The translations under genes and the position numbers were made by a program. DNA of 64,000 bases from Actinomycetota bacterium. Its GTDB lineage: Bacteria > Actinomycetota > Acidimicrobiia > Spongiisociales > UBA4744. Location: NCBI GenBank assembly GCA_013152275.1, contig JAADGS010000073.1:20780-84779 (forward strand), given 5' to 3'. Below, piece by piece: positions 23,938 through 33,737 of this stretch (its first letter is position 1; each line of letters starts with the position of its first letter). The notes under the pieces are model-generated. The model worked only from the letters and a program-made list of their open reading frames with translations, searched no databases and was not told where the DNA came from.

Positions 23938-25115
23938 GGCTGGTCCGGCCGCTCGCCGAGCACGGCGTCGACTTCGATCGGATTCCCGTTGTGCAGCAGT
24001 GAAAGCGTGATCGTCTGGCCGGCCCTGTGTGTGCGGAGCAGGGCGATGAGGTCGTTGACACCGATGACGCTGGTGCCGTCGATGGCGGTGATGATGTCTC
24101 CGACTTTGGTCTCCGTGTCCTGGATGCCCGTGCTTCCTTCGAACGAGACGATACGGGCGCCTTCCGGGACCTGGGCGCCTCCAATGTCCTCGAATGCCGG
24201 TTCCACCTGCACGCCGATGAACGCATGGTGCACGACGCCGTCACGGATGAGATCGTTCGCTACCCCCTGGACGATGCTGACCGGTACCGCGAAGCCGAGA
24301 CCCTCTGCGCCCACGTCACTGAGGCCGATGGCGGTCGTGATGCCGATGAGCCTACCGGTTGCGTCGAGAAGGGCGCCGCCGCTGGACCCGCGGGTGATGG
24401 GAGCGTCGGTCTGGAGGAGGCCGAAGAGTCTCTCGTTCGCGGTGACCTCCAACTCGCGATTGAAGGCGGAGATGATGCCGGAAGTCACCGATGGTCCTCC
24501 GTAGAGACCGAGCGGGTTGCCGATGGCGACTGCGAGATCACCGATGCGATAGCTGGACGGGTTCGCCAGCTGGAGCGGTGTGAGATCGGGCGCATCGATC
24601 GAGATCACCGCCAAGTCGGTCACCGGGTCCGTACCGACGACGGTGGCCTGGTAGATGCGGCCGTCGGAGAGCACGGTCCTCACGAAACCGGCGTCTTCCA
24701 CCACGTGGTTGTTGGTGAGGATGAATCCGTTGGCCGTGTACACGACCCCTGAGCCGCTTGCGGAGGCCGGGTCGGTGCGGCCGTTGCCCTCTCCGATCTG
24801 GACCGTGACGATCGAAGGAATCGCCCTGGCGGCGATGGTCGCCACCGCGGTCGAAGGTGAGGATGCCTGAGCCGGCGCGATCGAGGGGAGTGTCGTCGCT
24901 GTCGATGTCATGAACGTTTCCTGAGGGGGAAGGACGCCGATCGCGAAGAGGGCGGCCATGGCGATGGTCGCTCCGAGGATGCCGCCGATGATCGCCGCCG
25001 GAAGGACACCGCGCCGGCGCGCGACAAGAGTCCGGACCGGCTGCTCCGGCGGCAGGGGAGGCCGTGGTGGAGCAACCCTCGGATCTTCGTCTCGGGGGAC
25101 GGTACGATCACTCAT
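23934..25115 (-). CDS. Membrane-anchored HtrA/DegP-type serine protease with PDZ domain
   Basis: The 393-residue protein has a Pro-rich cytoplasmic start, one transmembrane helix (residues 38-60), a Ser/Thr-rich linker, a trypsin-like domain and a C-terminal PDZ domain. The triad is visible as H137 (TNNHVV), D167 (TDLAVI) and S245 (RGSSGGALL, versus the more usual GNSGGPL). The PDZ part contains GDIITAIDGTSVIGVNDLIALL. Such proteases degrade or refold damaged exported proteins. It is the first gene of the pair with the DUF2342 protein. TACAAT ends 9 bases before its ATG, so the transcript is probably leaderless. Confidence 0.92.
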   Translation of the reverse strand: MSDRTVPRDEDPRVAPPRPPLPPEQPVRTLVARRRGVLPAAIIGGILGATIAMAALFAIGVLPPQETFMTSTATTLPSIAPAQASSPSTAVATIAARAIPSIVTVQIGEGNGRTDPASASGSGVVYTANGFILTNNHVVEDAGFVRTVLSDGRIYQATVVGTDPVTDLAVISIDAPDLTPLQLANPSSYRIGDLAVAIGNPLGLYGGPSVTSGIISAFNRELEVTANERLFGLLQTDAPITRGSSGGALLDATGRLIGITTAIGLSDVGAEGLGFAVPVSIVQGVANDLIRDGVVHHAFIGVQVEPAFEDIGGAQVPEGARIVSFEGSTGIQDTETKVGDIITAIDGTSVIGVNDLIALLRTHRAGQTITLSLLHNGNPIEVDAVLGERPDQP

Positions 25116-25124
25116 AGGAGTCTG

Positions 25125-25130
25125 ATTGTA
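25125..25130 (-). promoter_or_regulatory. -10 box of htrA-like gene overlapping the moaE start
   Basis: TACAAT on the minus strand lies 9 bases before the htrA-like ATG at 25115. Its last position is the A of the divergent moaE ATG at 25130. The two start codons are only 14 bases apart. Confidence 0.6.
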
Positions 25131-25558
25131 TGACCGGAGTACGCGTACGAGTGCGGGTCCTGCCCGACCCGATCGATTACGGCGAACTGATGGCCTTTGT
25201 GTCCTCGCCCGCGGCGGGAGCCTCGGTCCTGTTCGTCGGCACCGTTCGGGACCACTCCGAGGGGAAGACGGGCGTCACGCATCTCGAATACGAAGCGTAC
25301 GCCGAACGGGTCGAGGATGCGATCGCGACGATCGTCGGGGAGGCCGGGGACCGCTGGGATGTGCTCGGAGTCGCGGTCGACCACCGCACAGGTGCCGTCG
25401 ATCTCATGGAGGCGTCGGTGGCGGTCGCCGTTTCTTCGGCTCATCGGGATCAGGCCTTCGAGGCTGCCCGATACATCATCGACGAGCTGAAGGTCCGGGC
25501 TCCGATCTGGAAGAAGGAGTTCTGGGACGGCGGGGCCGAGTGGGCGCGCGGATCCTGA
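25130..25558 (+). CDS. moaE: Molybdopterin synthase catalytic subunit MoaE
   Basis: MoaE with MoaD inserts the dithiolene sulfurs into precursor Z in molybdenum cofactor synthesis. The 142-residue protein shows GASVLFVGTVRDHSEGKTG, LEYEAYAE, VDHRTGAVDLMEASVAVAVS and the catalytic stretch LKVRAPIWKKEFW with the conserved lysines. AGGAG stands 9 bases before the ATG. No moaD or other molybdopterin gene is nearby, so its partner is encoded elsewhere. It is divergent from the htrA-like gene, 14 bases apart, and lies upstream of purD without obvious functional link. Confidence 0.93.
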   Translation: MTGVRVRVRVLPDPIDYGELMAFVSSPAAGASVLFVGTVRDHSEGKTGVTHLEYEAYAERVEDAIATIVGEAGDRWDVLGVAVDHRTGAVDLMEASVAVAVSSAHRDQAFEAARYIIDELKVRAPIWKKEFWDGGAEWARGS

Positions 25559-25595
25559 GCGCCGGTGGCAGGCAGGCGGCCGAGCAGCGAGCCGG

Positions 25596-25601
25596 TATGC
25601 T
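25596..25601 (+). promoter_or_regulatory. -10 box of the purine operon (leaderless)
   Basis: TATGCT is 9 bases before the purD ATG, so the transcript should start within a few bases of the start codon, in line with the lack of a ribosome site there. There is no clear -35 and no PurR-like box that I can recognise. Confidence 0.5.
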
Positions 25602-25610
25602 CTTGTCCCG

Positions 25611-26861
25611 ATGAATGTGCTCCTCCTCGGCAAAGGCGGCCGTGAACACGCCATCGGATGGAAGCTGTCCCGGAGTCCTCGTCTGCGGCGGCTGATCTCA
25701 CTTCCCGGAAACCCTGGTCTCGCTCGACTCGGGGAGGTGAAGACCGGCGTCGACCCTTCCGATCCGGCGGCGGTGACGGCGTTTGCCCGATCGGCGAAGG
25801 TCGACCTCGTCGTCGTCGGGCCGGAAGCACCGCTGGCCGCAGGGGTCGCCGACGCTCTCAGAGCAGCCGGCGTCGCGGTGTTCGGTCCGGATCGTGCCGC
25901 CGCCCGGCTGGAGACTTCGAAGTCGTTCGCGAAGGAGATCATGGCCAGGGCGGGCGTGCCGACGGGATCTTCCGAGACCTTCTCCGAGGACCGGGGAGCG
26001 TTGGCGCATCTCGAGCGGATCGACGGTCCGTTCGTCGTAAAGGCCGATGGTCTGGCGGCCGGCAAGGGTGTCCTGGTGACCGAAGATATCGCCGAGGCCC
26101 GGCACTGGGTCCGGGCGTGTTTCGATGGACGGTTCGGTGATGCCGGCTCGACCGTCGTGATCGAGGAGTACCTGCCGGGCGACGAGATCAGCGTGTTCGG
26201 GCTCACCGACGGTACCGACGTGATCGGGTTGCGTCCCGCCCGCGACTACAAGCGCCTCCGAGAAGGCGACGCCGGCCCGAACACAGGAGGAATGGGCTCC
26301 TTCACTCCTGTCGAAGGATTCGACGACGCCTGGGTGCAGAGCATCGTCGAGAGCATCATCAAACCGGTTCTCGGGACTCTGTCGGAGGACGGCATCGAGT
26401 ATGTCGGATTCATCTATGCGGGGATCGTCTTGACTCCCGAGGGACCGAAGGTGCTCGAATTCAACTGCCGGTTGGGAGATCCGGAGACCCAGGCCATCCT
26501 GCCGACCCTCGACGGCGACCTGCTCGAGCTCATCGGCTCGTGCATCGACGGCACCGCCGGCAACGTTGCACCGCGCTGGAATGACCTGGCTGCCGTGAAC
26601 GTCGTTCTGGCGGCCGCCGGGTATCCGGAGGCTCCCGTTGGCGGAGATCAGATCACCGGTCTCGATTCCGAACAGGACGACACCCTCGTCTTTCACGCCG
26701 GTACGCGTGAGGACGACGGCAGGCTCGTCACTGCCGGAGGCCGGGTGCTGAGCGTGATCGGACTTGGAGCGGACGTGGCGTCGGCCCGTGCCCGAGCGTA
26801 CGATCGGGTCGCGACGATCGGTTTCGACGGTTGCCGGTATCGAAAGGACATTGCTGGATGA
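25611..26861 (+). CDS. purD: Phosphoribosylamine-glycine ligase
   Basis: PurD makes GAR from phosphoribosylamine, glycine and ATP, the second purine step. The 416-residue ATP-grasp protein starts MNVLLLGKGGREHAIGWKL, has GPFVVKADGLAAGKGVLV as the ATP-binding lysine loop, the DYKRLREGDAGPNTGGMG signature, and EFNCRLGDPETQ with metal ligands. It opens the plus-strand purine operon and overlaps purE by 4 bases. Confidence 0.96.
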   Translation: MNVLLLGKGGREHAIGWKLSRSPRLRRLISLPGNPGLARLGEVKTGVDPSDPAAVTAFARSAKVDLVVVGPEAPLAAGVADALRAAGVAVFGPDRAAARLETSKSFAKEIMARAGVPTGSSETFSEDRGALAHLERIDGPFVVKADGLAAGKGVLVTEDIAEARHWVRACFDGRFGDAGSTVVIEEYLPGDEISVFGLTDGTDVIGLRPARDYKRLREGDAGPNTGGMGSFTPVEGFDDAWVQSIVESIIKPVLGTLSEDGIEYVGFIYAGIVLTPEGPKVLEFNCRLGDPETQAILPTLDGDLLELIGSCIDGTAGNVAPRWNDLAAVNVVLAAAGYPEAPVGGDQITGLDSEQDDTLVFHAGTREDDGRLVTAGGRVLSVIGLGADVASARARAYDRVATIGFDGCRYRKDIAG

Positions 26862-27331
26862 GAAGTGTTTCCGTGCTCATGGGGTCCGAGAAGGATCTGC
26901 CGGTGATGGAGAAGGCCGCCGAAGTCCTCGAGCGCTTCGGTGTGCCGTATGACCTGCTGGTGATGTCCGCGCACAAGAGCCTCGATCGGGTGCTGGCGCA
27001 CGCCGGCCAGGCACGAGCCGGCGGCATCGGGGTGATCATCGCCGGGGCCGGCAAGGCCGCGCATCTCGCCGGGGTGGTGGCCGCGCGAACGACGCTCCCG
27101 GTCGTCGGTGTCCCGCTGAGCGCCTCTCTCGACGGGCTTGACGCATTGTTGGCGACCGTGCAGATGCCGACCGGAGTGCCGGTGGCCACGGTGGGCATCG
27201 ACGGGGCGGCGAACGCCGCGCTCCTCGCGATTTCGATCCTTGCGCTCGACGATTCCGCCCTCGCGGAACGTCTCGTGTCGTACCGTGAAACCCTGGCTTC
27301 AGAGTCCTTCAAGGAGATTCACATCCAATAG
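26858..27331 (+). CDS. purE: 5-(carboxyamino)imidazole ribonucleotide mutase / AIR carboxylase PurE
   Basis: The 157-residue protein has the PurE start (SVLMGSEKDLPVMEKAAEVL) and the GIGVIIAGAGKAAHLAGVVAA phosphate and base loop. The active-site segment reads MSAHKSLDRV, where most enzymes have SAHRTPD: the catalytic His39 is kept, but Arg is Lys40 and the following Thr-Pro is Ser-Leu. No purK follows or occurs anywhere in the window, so the enzyme may work directly with CO2 (class II behaviour), or purK is elsewhere. I chose ATG 26858, which overlaps the purD stop (ATGA). Confidence 0.92.
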   Translation: MRSVSVLMGSEKDLPVMEKAAEVLERFGVPYDLLVMSAHKSLDRVLAHAGQARAGGIGVIIAGAGKAAHLAGVVAARTTLPVVGVPLSASLDGLDALLATVQMPTGVPVATVGIDGAANAALLAISILALDDSALAERLVSYRETLASESFKEIHIQ

Positions 27332-27354
27332 CAGCGGTCACGGATTCGTTCTTC

Positions 27355-27360
27355 TACAAT
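27355..27360 (+). promoter_or_regulatory. Internal leaderless promoter for purC
   Basis: TACAAT, a near-consensus -10, ends 6 bases before the purC GTG, in the only intergenic gap (35 bp) of the plus-strand purine operon. It implies a second transcript starting at purC itself. Confidence 0.55.
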
Positions 27361-27366
27361 CGCCCC

Positions 27367-28236
27367 GTGCTGGCGCTCAAACACGTGGCCTCGGGCAAGG
27401 TTCGCGAGATCTATGAAGTCGACGAGGAGCGATTGCTCTTCGTCGCCACCGACCGCATCTCCGCGTACGACGTCGTGCTTCCCGACATGATTCCCGACAA
27501 GGGACGGGTACTCACGGGTCTGTCCCTGTACTGGTTCGACTTCCTCGAAACGCCCAACCACTTCTTGACCACGGACCTCGGTGGGATCGGTCTCTCCGAT
27601 GATGAAGTGGCGGAACTCACCGGCAGGGCAATGATCGTGCGCCGCGCCGACGTGATCCCGATGGAGTGCGTCGTGCGCGGTTACCTGTACGGGAGCTCAT
27701 GGCGCGAGTACCGGGCAGGGGGAGGGCCGACCACCGAGCATCTTCCCGCCGGGCTGCAGATGGCCCAGCAACTCCCGGAGCCGCTGTTCACGCCCGCGAC
27801 GAAGGCCGAGAGCGGGCACGACGAGAACCTCACCGTCGCGGGTGCACGAACACTGGTCGGCGACGATGTCTACGAACGCCTTCGCGATGTGGCCATCGAC
27901 CTGTACCGGCGTGCCGCGTCCGCGGCGGCCGAGAAAGGCGTGCTGCTCGCGGATACCAAGTTCGAGTTCGGTTTCGTCGGTGACGAGCTGCTGCTCATCG
28001 ATGAAGTCTTGACCCCAGACTCATCCCGCTACTGGCCGGCCGACCAGTATGAGATCGGAGCCGTGATGCCTTCGTACGACAAACAGTACGTGCGCGATTG
28101 GCTCGACTCGACGGGCTGGGACCACACTCCACCCGCCCCAGTGATGCCGGATGACGTCAAGGCTGCAACCCGGGCCCGTTACGTCGAGGCGTTCGAGCGG
28201 CTCACCGGGACCTCGTTCGACGGGTATCTGCGATGA
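27367..28236 (+). CDS. purC: SAICAR synthetase
   Basis: PurC joins aspartate to CAIR. The 289-residue protein is the bacterial/yeast-length form with HVASGKVREIYEVDEERLLFVATDRISAYD at the start, VVRGYLYGSSW, and the LLIDEVLTPDSSRYW signature that binds aspartate and metal. The start is a GTG placed 6 bases after a TACAAT box with no ribosome site, so it is probably leaderless. It overlaps purS by 4 bases. Confidence 0.95.
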   Translation: MLALKHVASGKVREIYEVDEERLLFVATDRISAYDVVLPDMIPDKGRVLTGLSLYWFDFLETPNHFLTTDLGGIGLSDDEVAELTGRAMIVRRADVIPMECVVRGYLYGSSWREYRAGGGPTTEHLPAGLQMAQQLPEPLFTPATKAESGHDENLTVAGARTLVGDDVYERLRDVAIDLYRRAASAAAEKGVLLADTKFEFGFVGDELLLIDEVLTPDSSRYWPADQYEIGAVMPSYDKQYVRDWLDSTGWDHTPPAPVMPDDVKAATRARYVEAFERLTGTSFDGYLR

Positions 28237-28475
28237 AGGCCATCGTGACGATCCGGAGGCGTGAGAACATCGCCGATCCCGAGGGCAGCACCATCCGCCG
28301 CGCCCTCGGCGATCTCGGATTCGCCGATGTGCAAGCCGTTCGTGTCAACCGGACGATCGAACTGGACCTGCAGGGCCTGGATCGAGACGAGGTCATCTCG
28401 CAAGCACGCGAAATGTGCGATCGGCTCCTCGTCAACCCGGTCATGGAAGACTTCGACATCGAGATCGTGGCTTGA
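28233..28475 (+). CDS. purS: FGAM synthetase subunit PurS
   Basis: The 80-residue protein is the small structural subunit that bridges PurQ and PurL, channelling ammonia. Signatures are VTIRRRENIADPEGSTIRRAL, FADVQAVRVNRTIELDL and a C-terminal NPVMEDFDIEI. Its presence shows that this organism uses the three-subunit PurS-PurQ-PurL enzyme rather than one long PurL. The start overlaps the purC stop (ATGA). Confidence 0.94.
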   Translation: MKAIVTIRRRENIADPEGSTIRRALGDLGFADVQAVRVNRTIELDLQGLDRDEVISQAREMCDRLLVNPVMEDFDIEIVA

Positions 28476-29149
28476 ACGTCGGCATCGTCGTATTCCCCGG
28501 TACGAATTGTGAGCACGATGTCGCCCACGCGTTCGGGCTCCTCGGCGCGCAGACCGAGTTCGTGTGGCACCGAGAGACGACTCTGGATGGTTTGGACGGT
28601 GTCGTGCTGCCCGGCGGCTTCGCCCACGGCGACTATCTGCGCGCCGGTGCGATTGCACGGTTCTCGCCGGTGATGGACGCCGTGGCAGATGCCGCCGACT
28701 CCGGTGTGCCCGTCCTCGGGATCTGCAACGGTTTCCAGGTGCTCTGCGAGGCGGGACTGCTTCCCGGGGCGCTGATCGCCAACCGGGACCTACGGTTCAT
28801 CTGCCGTCCCGTTCACGTGCGGGTCGAGGCGACAGACTCGGTGCTCACCAGAGCCGCCAAGCCCGGGCAGGTGCTGCGCATACCGCTGAACTCCTATGAA
28901 GGGAACTACGTTCGTGCGGAAGAGGCGCCCAGAACCATCCTGCGCTACTGCGGTCCGGACGGGACGATAGGCGAGGCTTCCAATCCCAACGGTTCGTTCG
29001 ATTCCATCGCAGGAGTCACCAATGCCGCGGGCAACGTCGCCGGACTCATGCCGCACCCCGAGCGGGCCTTCGAAGACTTCATGACCTCCACGGACGGCCG
29101 AGTGCTCTTCGAATCATTCCTGAGCCTTGCGGAGGCGGCCCATGACTGA
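28472..29149 (+). CDS. purQ: FGAM synthetase glutaminase subunit PurQ
   Basis: The 225-residue class I glutamine amidotransferase supplies ammonia to PurL. It has [16 protein letters not shown] at the start, the nucleophile Cys in [11 protein letters not shown], and the His/Glu pair in [10 protein letters not shown] use TTG 28472, which overlaps the purS stop (TTGA) and leads straight into NVGIVVFPG. The ATG at 28415 would lie within purS. Confidence 0.95.
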   Translation: MNVGIVVFPGTNCEHDVAHAFGLLGAQTEFVWHRETTLDGLDGVVLPGGFAHGDYLRAGAIARFSPVMDAVADAADSGVPVLGICNGFQVLCEAGLLPGALIANRDLRFICRPVHVRVEATDSVLTRAAKPGQVLRIPLNSYEGNYVRAEEAPRTILRYCGPDGTIGEASNPNGSFDSIAGVTNAAGNVAGLMPHPERAFEDFMTSTDGRVLFESFLSLAEAAHD

Positions 29150-31328
29150 CCTGCATCGGCGCCTTGGCATGACCGACGAGGAGTTCGACCGGGTCACCGA
29201 GATCCTCGGGCGGCCGCCGAACGATCCCGAACTCGCCATGTACTCGGTGATGTGGTCCGAGCATTGCTCGTACAAGTCCTCGCGGCTCCATCTGAAGGAC
29301 CTGCCCACCGAGGCGCCCTGGGTGGTGGTTGGACCCGGTGAGAACGCGGGAGTGGTCGACATCGGCGACGGTTGGCTGGCGGCGTTGCGGATCGAAAGCC
29401 ACAACCATCCGTCATTTGTCGAGCCGTATCAAGGTGCCGCCACCGGTGTGGGGGGGATCCTGCGCGATATCTTCACGATGGGCGCCCGGCCCGTGGGGCT
29501 GTGGAACCAGATCCGGTTCGGCGAGTTGGACGATCCACACACTCGCTATCTGCTCGGTGGTGTGGTTGCAGGCATCGCCGGGTACGGGAACGCCGTCGGT
29601 GTGCCCACACTGGGCGGGGAAGTCGAGTTCGACGACAGTTACCGGGGAAACCCGCTGGTCAATGTGATGTGTCTTGGCATCCTGCGCAAGGAGCAGCTCG
29701 TGCTTGGGACCGCAGGTCCCCCAGGGTCGATCGCGGTTCTCCTTGGAGCGGCGACCGGTCGTGACGGGATCGGGGGAGCGTCCGTGCTCGCCTCCACCGG
29801 TTTCGACGAGCAGGCGGCCGCGAAACGGCCCGCCGTACAGGTCGGTGACCCCTACGAAGAGAAGAAGCTCATCGAGGCCTGCCTCGAACTGTATGAGCGT
29901 GATCTCGTCGTCGGTGTACAGGATCTTGGTGCTGCAGGACTCAGCTGTGCTGCGAGCGAGCCTGCCGCCAGGGCGCAGGTGGGTATGGATCTCGATCTCG
30001 ACGCCGTCCATCTTCGCGAACTCGGGATGACCGCCTCCGAGCTGCTCATGTCCGAATCGCAGGAACGCATGATGGCCTTCGTGTCGCCGGACAACGTCGA
30101 TGAGGTACTTGCCGTCGCCCAACGGTGGGAGATCGAGGCCGCCGTCGTCGGGTCGGTGCGGCCGGGCGACCGATTGCGGGTCCTGCATCACGGGCGCACC
30201 GTTGTCGACATTCCTGCTTCGAGTCTCTCCGATGATGCGCCGATGCTCGATCGTCCGGTTGCGAGACCGGACTGGATGAGCGATCTGTGGGCACACGAAG
30301 ATCAGGTGTCCGGCATCCCGCTGGAAGCGTGCCTCGTCGCAATGATGGGTCATCCCTCTCTCGGAGACCCGTCGTGGATCTATGAGCAGTTCGATCACAT
30401 GCTCTTTCTCAACACGGTCGTCGGGCCCGGACTCGACGGTTCGCTCATTCGCGTCCGCGGGACCTCGAAAGGTCTCGCCGTCTCCACCGACGGCAACGGT
30501 CTGACCTGTCATCTCGACCCGAGGCGAGGCGCCGCTCGACTCGTCTGGGAGGGGGCGCTCAACGTCGCGGTGCTTGGTGCCCGACCGATGGCGATCGTCG
30601 ACAACCTCAACTTCGGCAACCCTGAGAACCCGGCGGTGATGTGGCAGTTCACCGAGACGCTTGCCGGTCTTTCGGAGGCGTGTGAGGCGCTGGACACGCC
30701 GATCGTCGGTGGCAATGTGTCGTTCTACAACGAGACCGACGGAGTGGACATCTTTCCTACGCCGATCGTCGGCATGCTCGGGCTTGCCGATCCGATGCCT
30801 CGGGTGCGTGCGAGAGGCGTCGAGCCCGGAATGTCGATCTTCGTGTGTGGTCCGCCTCAGAGCGAGAATGTCGCCGGGACGGCTTTTCAAAAGATCGTCC
30901 TCGGCACACATGGCGGCCGTCCGATCCCGTCCGACGCGGAGGTCGGCCGGCGGTCGATCGAGACGGCGATCCGGATTGCCCATACGGTCGACGGGGCGCT
31001 CCTGCATGACGTGGCGCGCGGTGGCGCCCTCGTCGCGCTCGTAGAGCTGCTCATTCCCGCCGGAAGCGGGGCCGCGATAGGCGCGCCGTCGTACGCCGAG
31101 GCGTTTGGCGAGGACCCGCATCGTTTCGTGTGCCTCGTACCGGAGCGGCGGGTCCAGGACGTCGTGCGCATCGCCGAAGATGTCGGATGTCGTTTCGAGA
31201 TGTGGGGAATCACCTCGGTCTCGGATCACCTGGAGTTCGACGACGGATCGCGCGTGCCTCTCGATCGGTTGAGGGACGCCTGGGCGGGCGCCATCGCTGC
31301 AAGGATGACGGGGGCGGCCCATGGGTAG
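29142..31328 (+). CDS. purL: FGAM synthetase large subunit PurL
   Basis: The 728-residue protein is the short-form PurL that needs PurS and PurQ. It shows [19 protein letters not shown] with the catalytic-region His, [30 protein letters not shown] with the metal and ATP loop, and a second repeat half with [18 protein letters not shown] 29142 has GGAGG close upstream and overlaps the purQ stop by 8 bases. The 3' end overlaps purF by 8 bases. Confidence 0.96.
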   Translation: MTDLHRRLGMTDEEFDRVTEILGRPPNDPELAMYSVMWSEHCSYKSSRLHLKDLPTEAPWVVVGPGENAGVVDIGDGWLAALRIESHNHPSFVEPYQGAATGVGGILRDIFTMGARPVGLWNQIRFGELDDPHTRYLLGGVVAGIAGYGNAVGVPTLGGEVEFDDSYRGNPLVNVMCLGILRKEQLVLGTAGPPGSIAVLLGAATGRDGIGGASVLASTGFDEQAAAKRPAVQVGDPYEEKKLIEACLELYERDLVVGVQDLGAAGLSCAASEPAARAQVGMDLDLDAVHLRELGMTASELLMSESQERMMAFVSPDNVDEVLAVAQRWEIEAAVVGSVRPGDRLRVLHHGRTVVDIPASSLSDDAPMLDRPVARPDWMSDLWAHEDQVSGIPLEACLVAMMGHPSLGDPSWIYEQFDHMLFLNTVVGPGLDGSLIRVRGTSKGLAVSTDGNGLTCHLDPRRGAARLVWEGALNVAVLGARPMAIVDNLNFGNPENPAVMWQFTETLAGLSEACEALDTPIVGGNVSFYNETDGVDIFPTPIVGMLGLADPMPRVRARGVEPGMSIFVCGPPQSENVAGTAFQKIVLGTHGGRPIPSDAEVGRRSIETAIRIAHTVDGALLHDVARGGALVALVELLIPAGSGAAIGAPSYAEAFGEDPHRFVCLVPERRVQDVVRIAEDVGCRFEMWGITSVSDHLEFDDGSRVPLDRLRDAWAGAIAARMTGAAHG

Positions 31329-32724
31329 CCCATTCGATCGCCCCGGAGAGGCCTGCGGGGTCTTCGGAGCCTTCGCACCGGGGTCCAACGTCGCCGGCCT
31401 CATCTACTTCGGGCTGTTTGCACTGCAGCATCGCGGGCAGGAAAGCGCCGGCATAGCGGTCGGCAACGGGGAACAGCTGACGGCGTACAAGAACATGGGG
31501 CTGGTCGCGACGGTATTCGACGAGAGCAAACTCGCCGGACTGCAAGGTTCGATCGGTATCGGGCACACGCGGTATTCGACGACCGGTTCGAGCACCTGGG
31601 ACAACGCACAACCTTCGTTCCGGGGGCTCAGTGACCGCAGCATCGCGCTCGGACACAACGGCAATCTCATCAACACGGTCGAGCTCGCCGCCCGGCTGGG
31701 GTCTGCACCGGGGTCGACCGACTCGGAGCTGATGACAGAAACGATCGCGCAGAAGATCCTCCAGGACCCGGGACTGTCGCTCGCCGATGCGATCGCCGAA
31801 GCGATGCCGGAGTTCGAGGGCGCCTACACGCTCGTGGTGATGGATGAGTCCACCGTCGCCGCGGCGCGCGACCCCCACGGATTCCGCCCGCTCTCGCTCG
31901 GCCGGTTGCCGACCGGCGGCCACGTCGTCGCATCCGAGACCGCTGCACTCGACATCGTCGGTGCCGACTTCGTGCGTGACATCGAACCGGGGGAGGTCAT
32001 CGTGCTCACCGACGCCGGAGTCGAGTCACGATTCCCCATGGAGCCCGCCGATTCGTGCCTGTGCGTATTCGAGTACGTCTATTTTGCCCGTCCGGACAGC
32101 GTCGTCGCCGGTCAGAACATACACGGTGCACGGGTGGCGATGGGGATCCGACTGGCAGAAGAAAGCCCTGTGGAGGCCGATGTCGTGGTGCCGATTCCCG
32201 AATCCGGCATCCCGGCTGCGCAGGGGTTTGCCGCGGCGTCCGGGATCCCCTACCGGGACGGGCTCGTGAAGAACCGGTATGTGGGGCGCACGTTCATCGA
32301 GCCGGAGCAGATCGTGCGCGACCGGGGGATCCGGATGAAACTCAACCCGATTCGTGAGACGCTGGACGGCCGCCGGGTGATTCTCGTCGACGACTCGATC
32401 GTTCGCGGTTCCACGACGCGCAAACTCGTGGAGTTGGTACGCGGTGCCGGGGCGACCGAGGTGCATTTGCGGGTTTCCTCACCCCCGTACCGTTGGCCCT
32501 GTTACTACGGGATGGACACGTCCGATCGTTCGAGCCTGCTTGCCGCGCACCGATCCGAAGAAGAGATCGCGGACTTTCTCGAGGTCGACTCGCTCGGATA
32601 CCTGAGCCTCGACGGTCTCCTCGATTCGCTGCCGAACGCCAACCAGTCGTTCTGTACGGCGTGTCTGTCCGGCGACTATCCGACCGCGATCGGGAACCAC
32701 AAGTTCGTTCGGGAGGAGGCATGA
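31321..32724 (+). CDS. purF: Amidophosphoribosyltransferase
   Basis: PurF catalyses the first committed step, PRPP plus glutamine to phosphoribosylamine. The 467-residue protein has an 11-residue propeptide before the nucleophile Cys12 (EACGVFGAF), [13 protein letters not shown], the PRPP loop [14 protein letters not shown], and Cys residues in [20 protein letters not shown] and [10 protein letters not shown]. Propeptide and cysteines together indicate the Bacillus-type enzyme with a [4Fe-4S] cluster, which is oxygen-sensitive. It overlaps purL and purM at its ends. Confidence 0.95.
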   Translation: MGSPFDRPGEACGVFGAFAPGSNVAGLIYFGLFALQHRGQESAGIAVGNGEQLTAYKNMGLVATVFDESKLAGLQGSIGIGHTRYSTTGSSTWDNAQPSFRGLSDRSIALGHNGNLINTVELAARLGSAPGSTDSELMTETIAQKILQDPGLSLADAIAEAMPEFEGAYTLVVMDESTVAAARDPHGFRPLSLGRLPTGGHVVASETAALDIVGADFVRDIEPGEVIVLTDAGVESRFPMEPADSCLCVFEYVYFARPDSVVAGQNIHGARVAMGIRLAEESPVEADVVVPIPESGIPAAQGFAAASGIPYRDGLVKNRYVGRTFIEPEQIVRDRGIRMKLNPIRETLDGRRVILVDDSIVRGSTTRKLVELVRGAGATEVHLRVSSPPYRWPCYYGMDTSDRSSLLAAHRSEEEIADFLEVDSLGYLSLDGLLDSLPNANQSFCTACLSGDYPTAIGNHKFVREEA

Positions 32725-33731
32725 ACTCATACACCGACGCCGGTGTGGACGTGGCGGCCGGCGATCGTTTCGCCGAGACGATCGCAGCGTGTGTTCGCGC
32801 CACATGGGGTGCCAATGTCGTCGGTACGTTCGGGAGCTTCGCCGCCGGAGTGACGATCCCTGCAGGCTACGACGAGCCGGTCATCATGATGACGACCGAC
32901 GGTGTGGGCACGAAGGTCGAACTCGCCCGAATCTTGGGGAGGTTCGAGGGGATCGGTACGGATCTCGTCGCGATGTGTGTCGACGACCTCGCAGCGCTCG
33001 GAGCGGCTCCGCTCGGTTTCACCGATTATCTGGCCGTCGGTGCGCTCGATCCCGAGCGCGACGAGGCGATCGTCGCTTCGGTCGCGGCAGCCTGTCGCGA
33101 GGCCGGGTGCGCCCTGTTGGGCGGTGAGACGGCCATCCATCCCGGCGTTCTGGAGCCTGCACAGTTCGATGTGGCGGGTGCCGCGATCGGCGTGGTCGAG
33201 CGGTTGGCGATCCCCGACCCGGCGTCTGTCGCCGTCGGGGATGCGGTCATCGGCGTGGCAAGCCCCAACGTGCGATCGAACGGGTTCTCGCTGGTGCGCT
33301 CGATCTTCGACGTGGAGGACTTTGCGTCGCCTGTTCCCGGAACGAACCAGACCGTGGGTGACGTGCTGCTGGAACCGTCGGTGCTCTACGTGCCGGCCGT
33401 GCTCGCCGTTGCCGGCCAGGTCGACGTACACGGGTTCGTTCACGTGACCGGTGGGGGCATCCCGGGCAACGTTCCCCGGGCACTCCCCGAAGGGCTCGGT
33501 GCGACGATCGACACGACGGCATGGGTCGTCCCTCCGATCTTCGATCTGATCGCGCGGCGCGGACGAGTGGAACCGGCCGAGATGCTCTGTACGTTCAACA
33601 TGGGCATCGGGTTCGTGCTGATCGTCGATCCGGCCGATGGGCGGCGGACGGTCGACCTGCTCGCCGAGCACGATCATCAAGCGTGGGTGATCGGCGAGAT
33701 CGTGCCGGGTTCGGAGATTCTCTTCGCGTAG
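32721..33731 (+). CDS. purM: AIR synthetase
   Basis: PurM closes the imidazole ring (FGAM to AIR). The 336-residue protein begins SYTDAGVDVAAGD and has MTTDGVGTKVELA, MCVDDLAALGAAPLGFTDYLAVG, GGETAIHPG, SPNVRSNGFSLVR and the HVTGGGIPGNVPRALP motif. ATG 32721 overlaps the purF stop (ATGA). It is the last gene of the plus-strand purine run and ends 6 bases before the convergent YbaK-like gene, with no terminator visible between them. Confidence 0.95.
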   Translation: MNSYTDAGVDVAAGDRFAETIAACVRATWGANVVGTFGSFAAGVTIPAGYDEPVIMMTTDGVGTKVELARILGRFEGIGTDLVAMCVDDLAALGAAPLGFTDYLAVGALDPERDEAIVASVAAACREAGCALLGGETAIHPGVLEPAQFDVAGAAIGVVERLAIPDPASVAVGDAVIGVASPNVRSNGFSLVRSIFDVEDFASPVPGTNQTVGDVLLEPSVLYVPAVLAVAGQVDVHGFVHVTGGGIPGNVPRALPEGLGATIDTTAWVVPPIFDLIARRGRVEPAEMLCTFNMGIGFVLIVDPADGRRTVDLLAEHDHQAWVIGEIVPGSEILFA

Positions 33732-33737
33732 GTCGTG

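Noticed and set aside
31321..33731. A separate phosphoribosylamine cluster or fusion of purF and purM
   Set aside because: The overlapping frame starting at 32493 is a shadow of the purF 3' end; purM starts cleanly at 32721 with an ATGA overlap.
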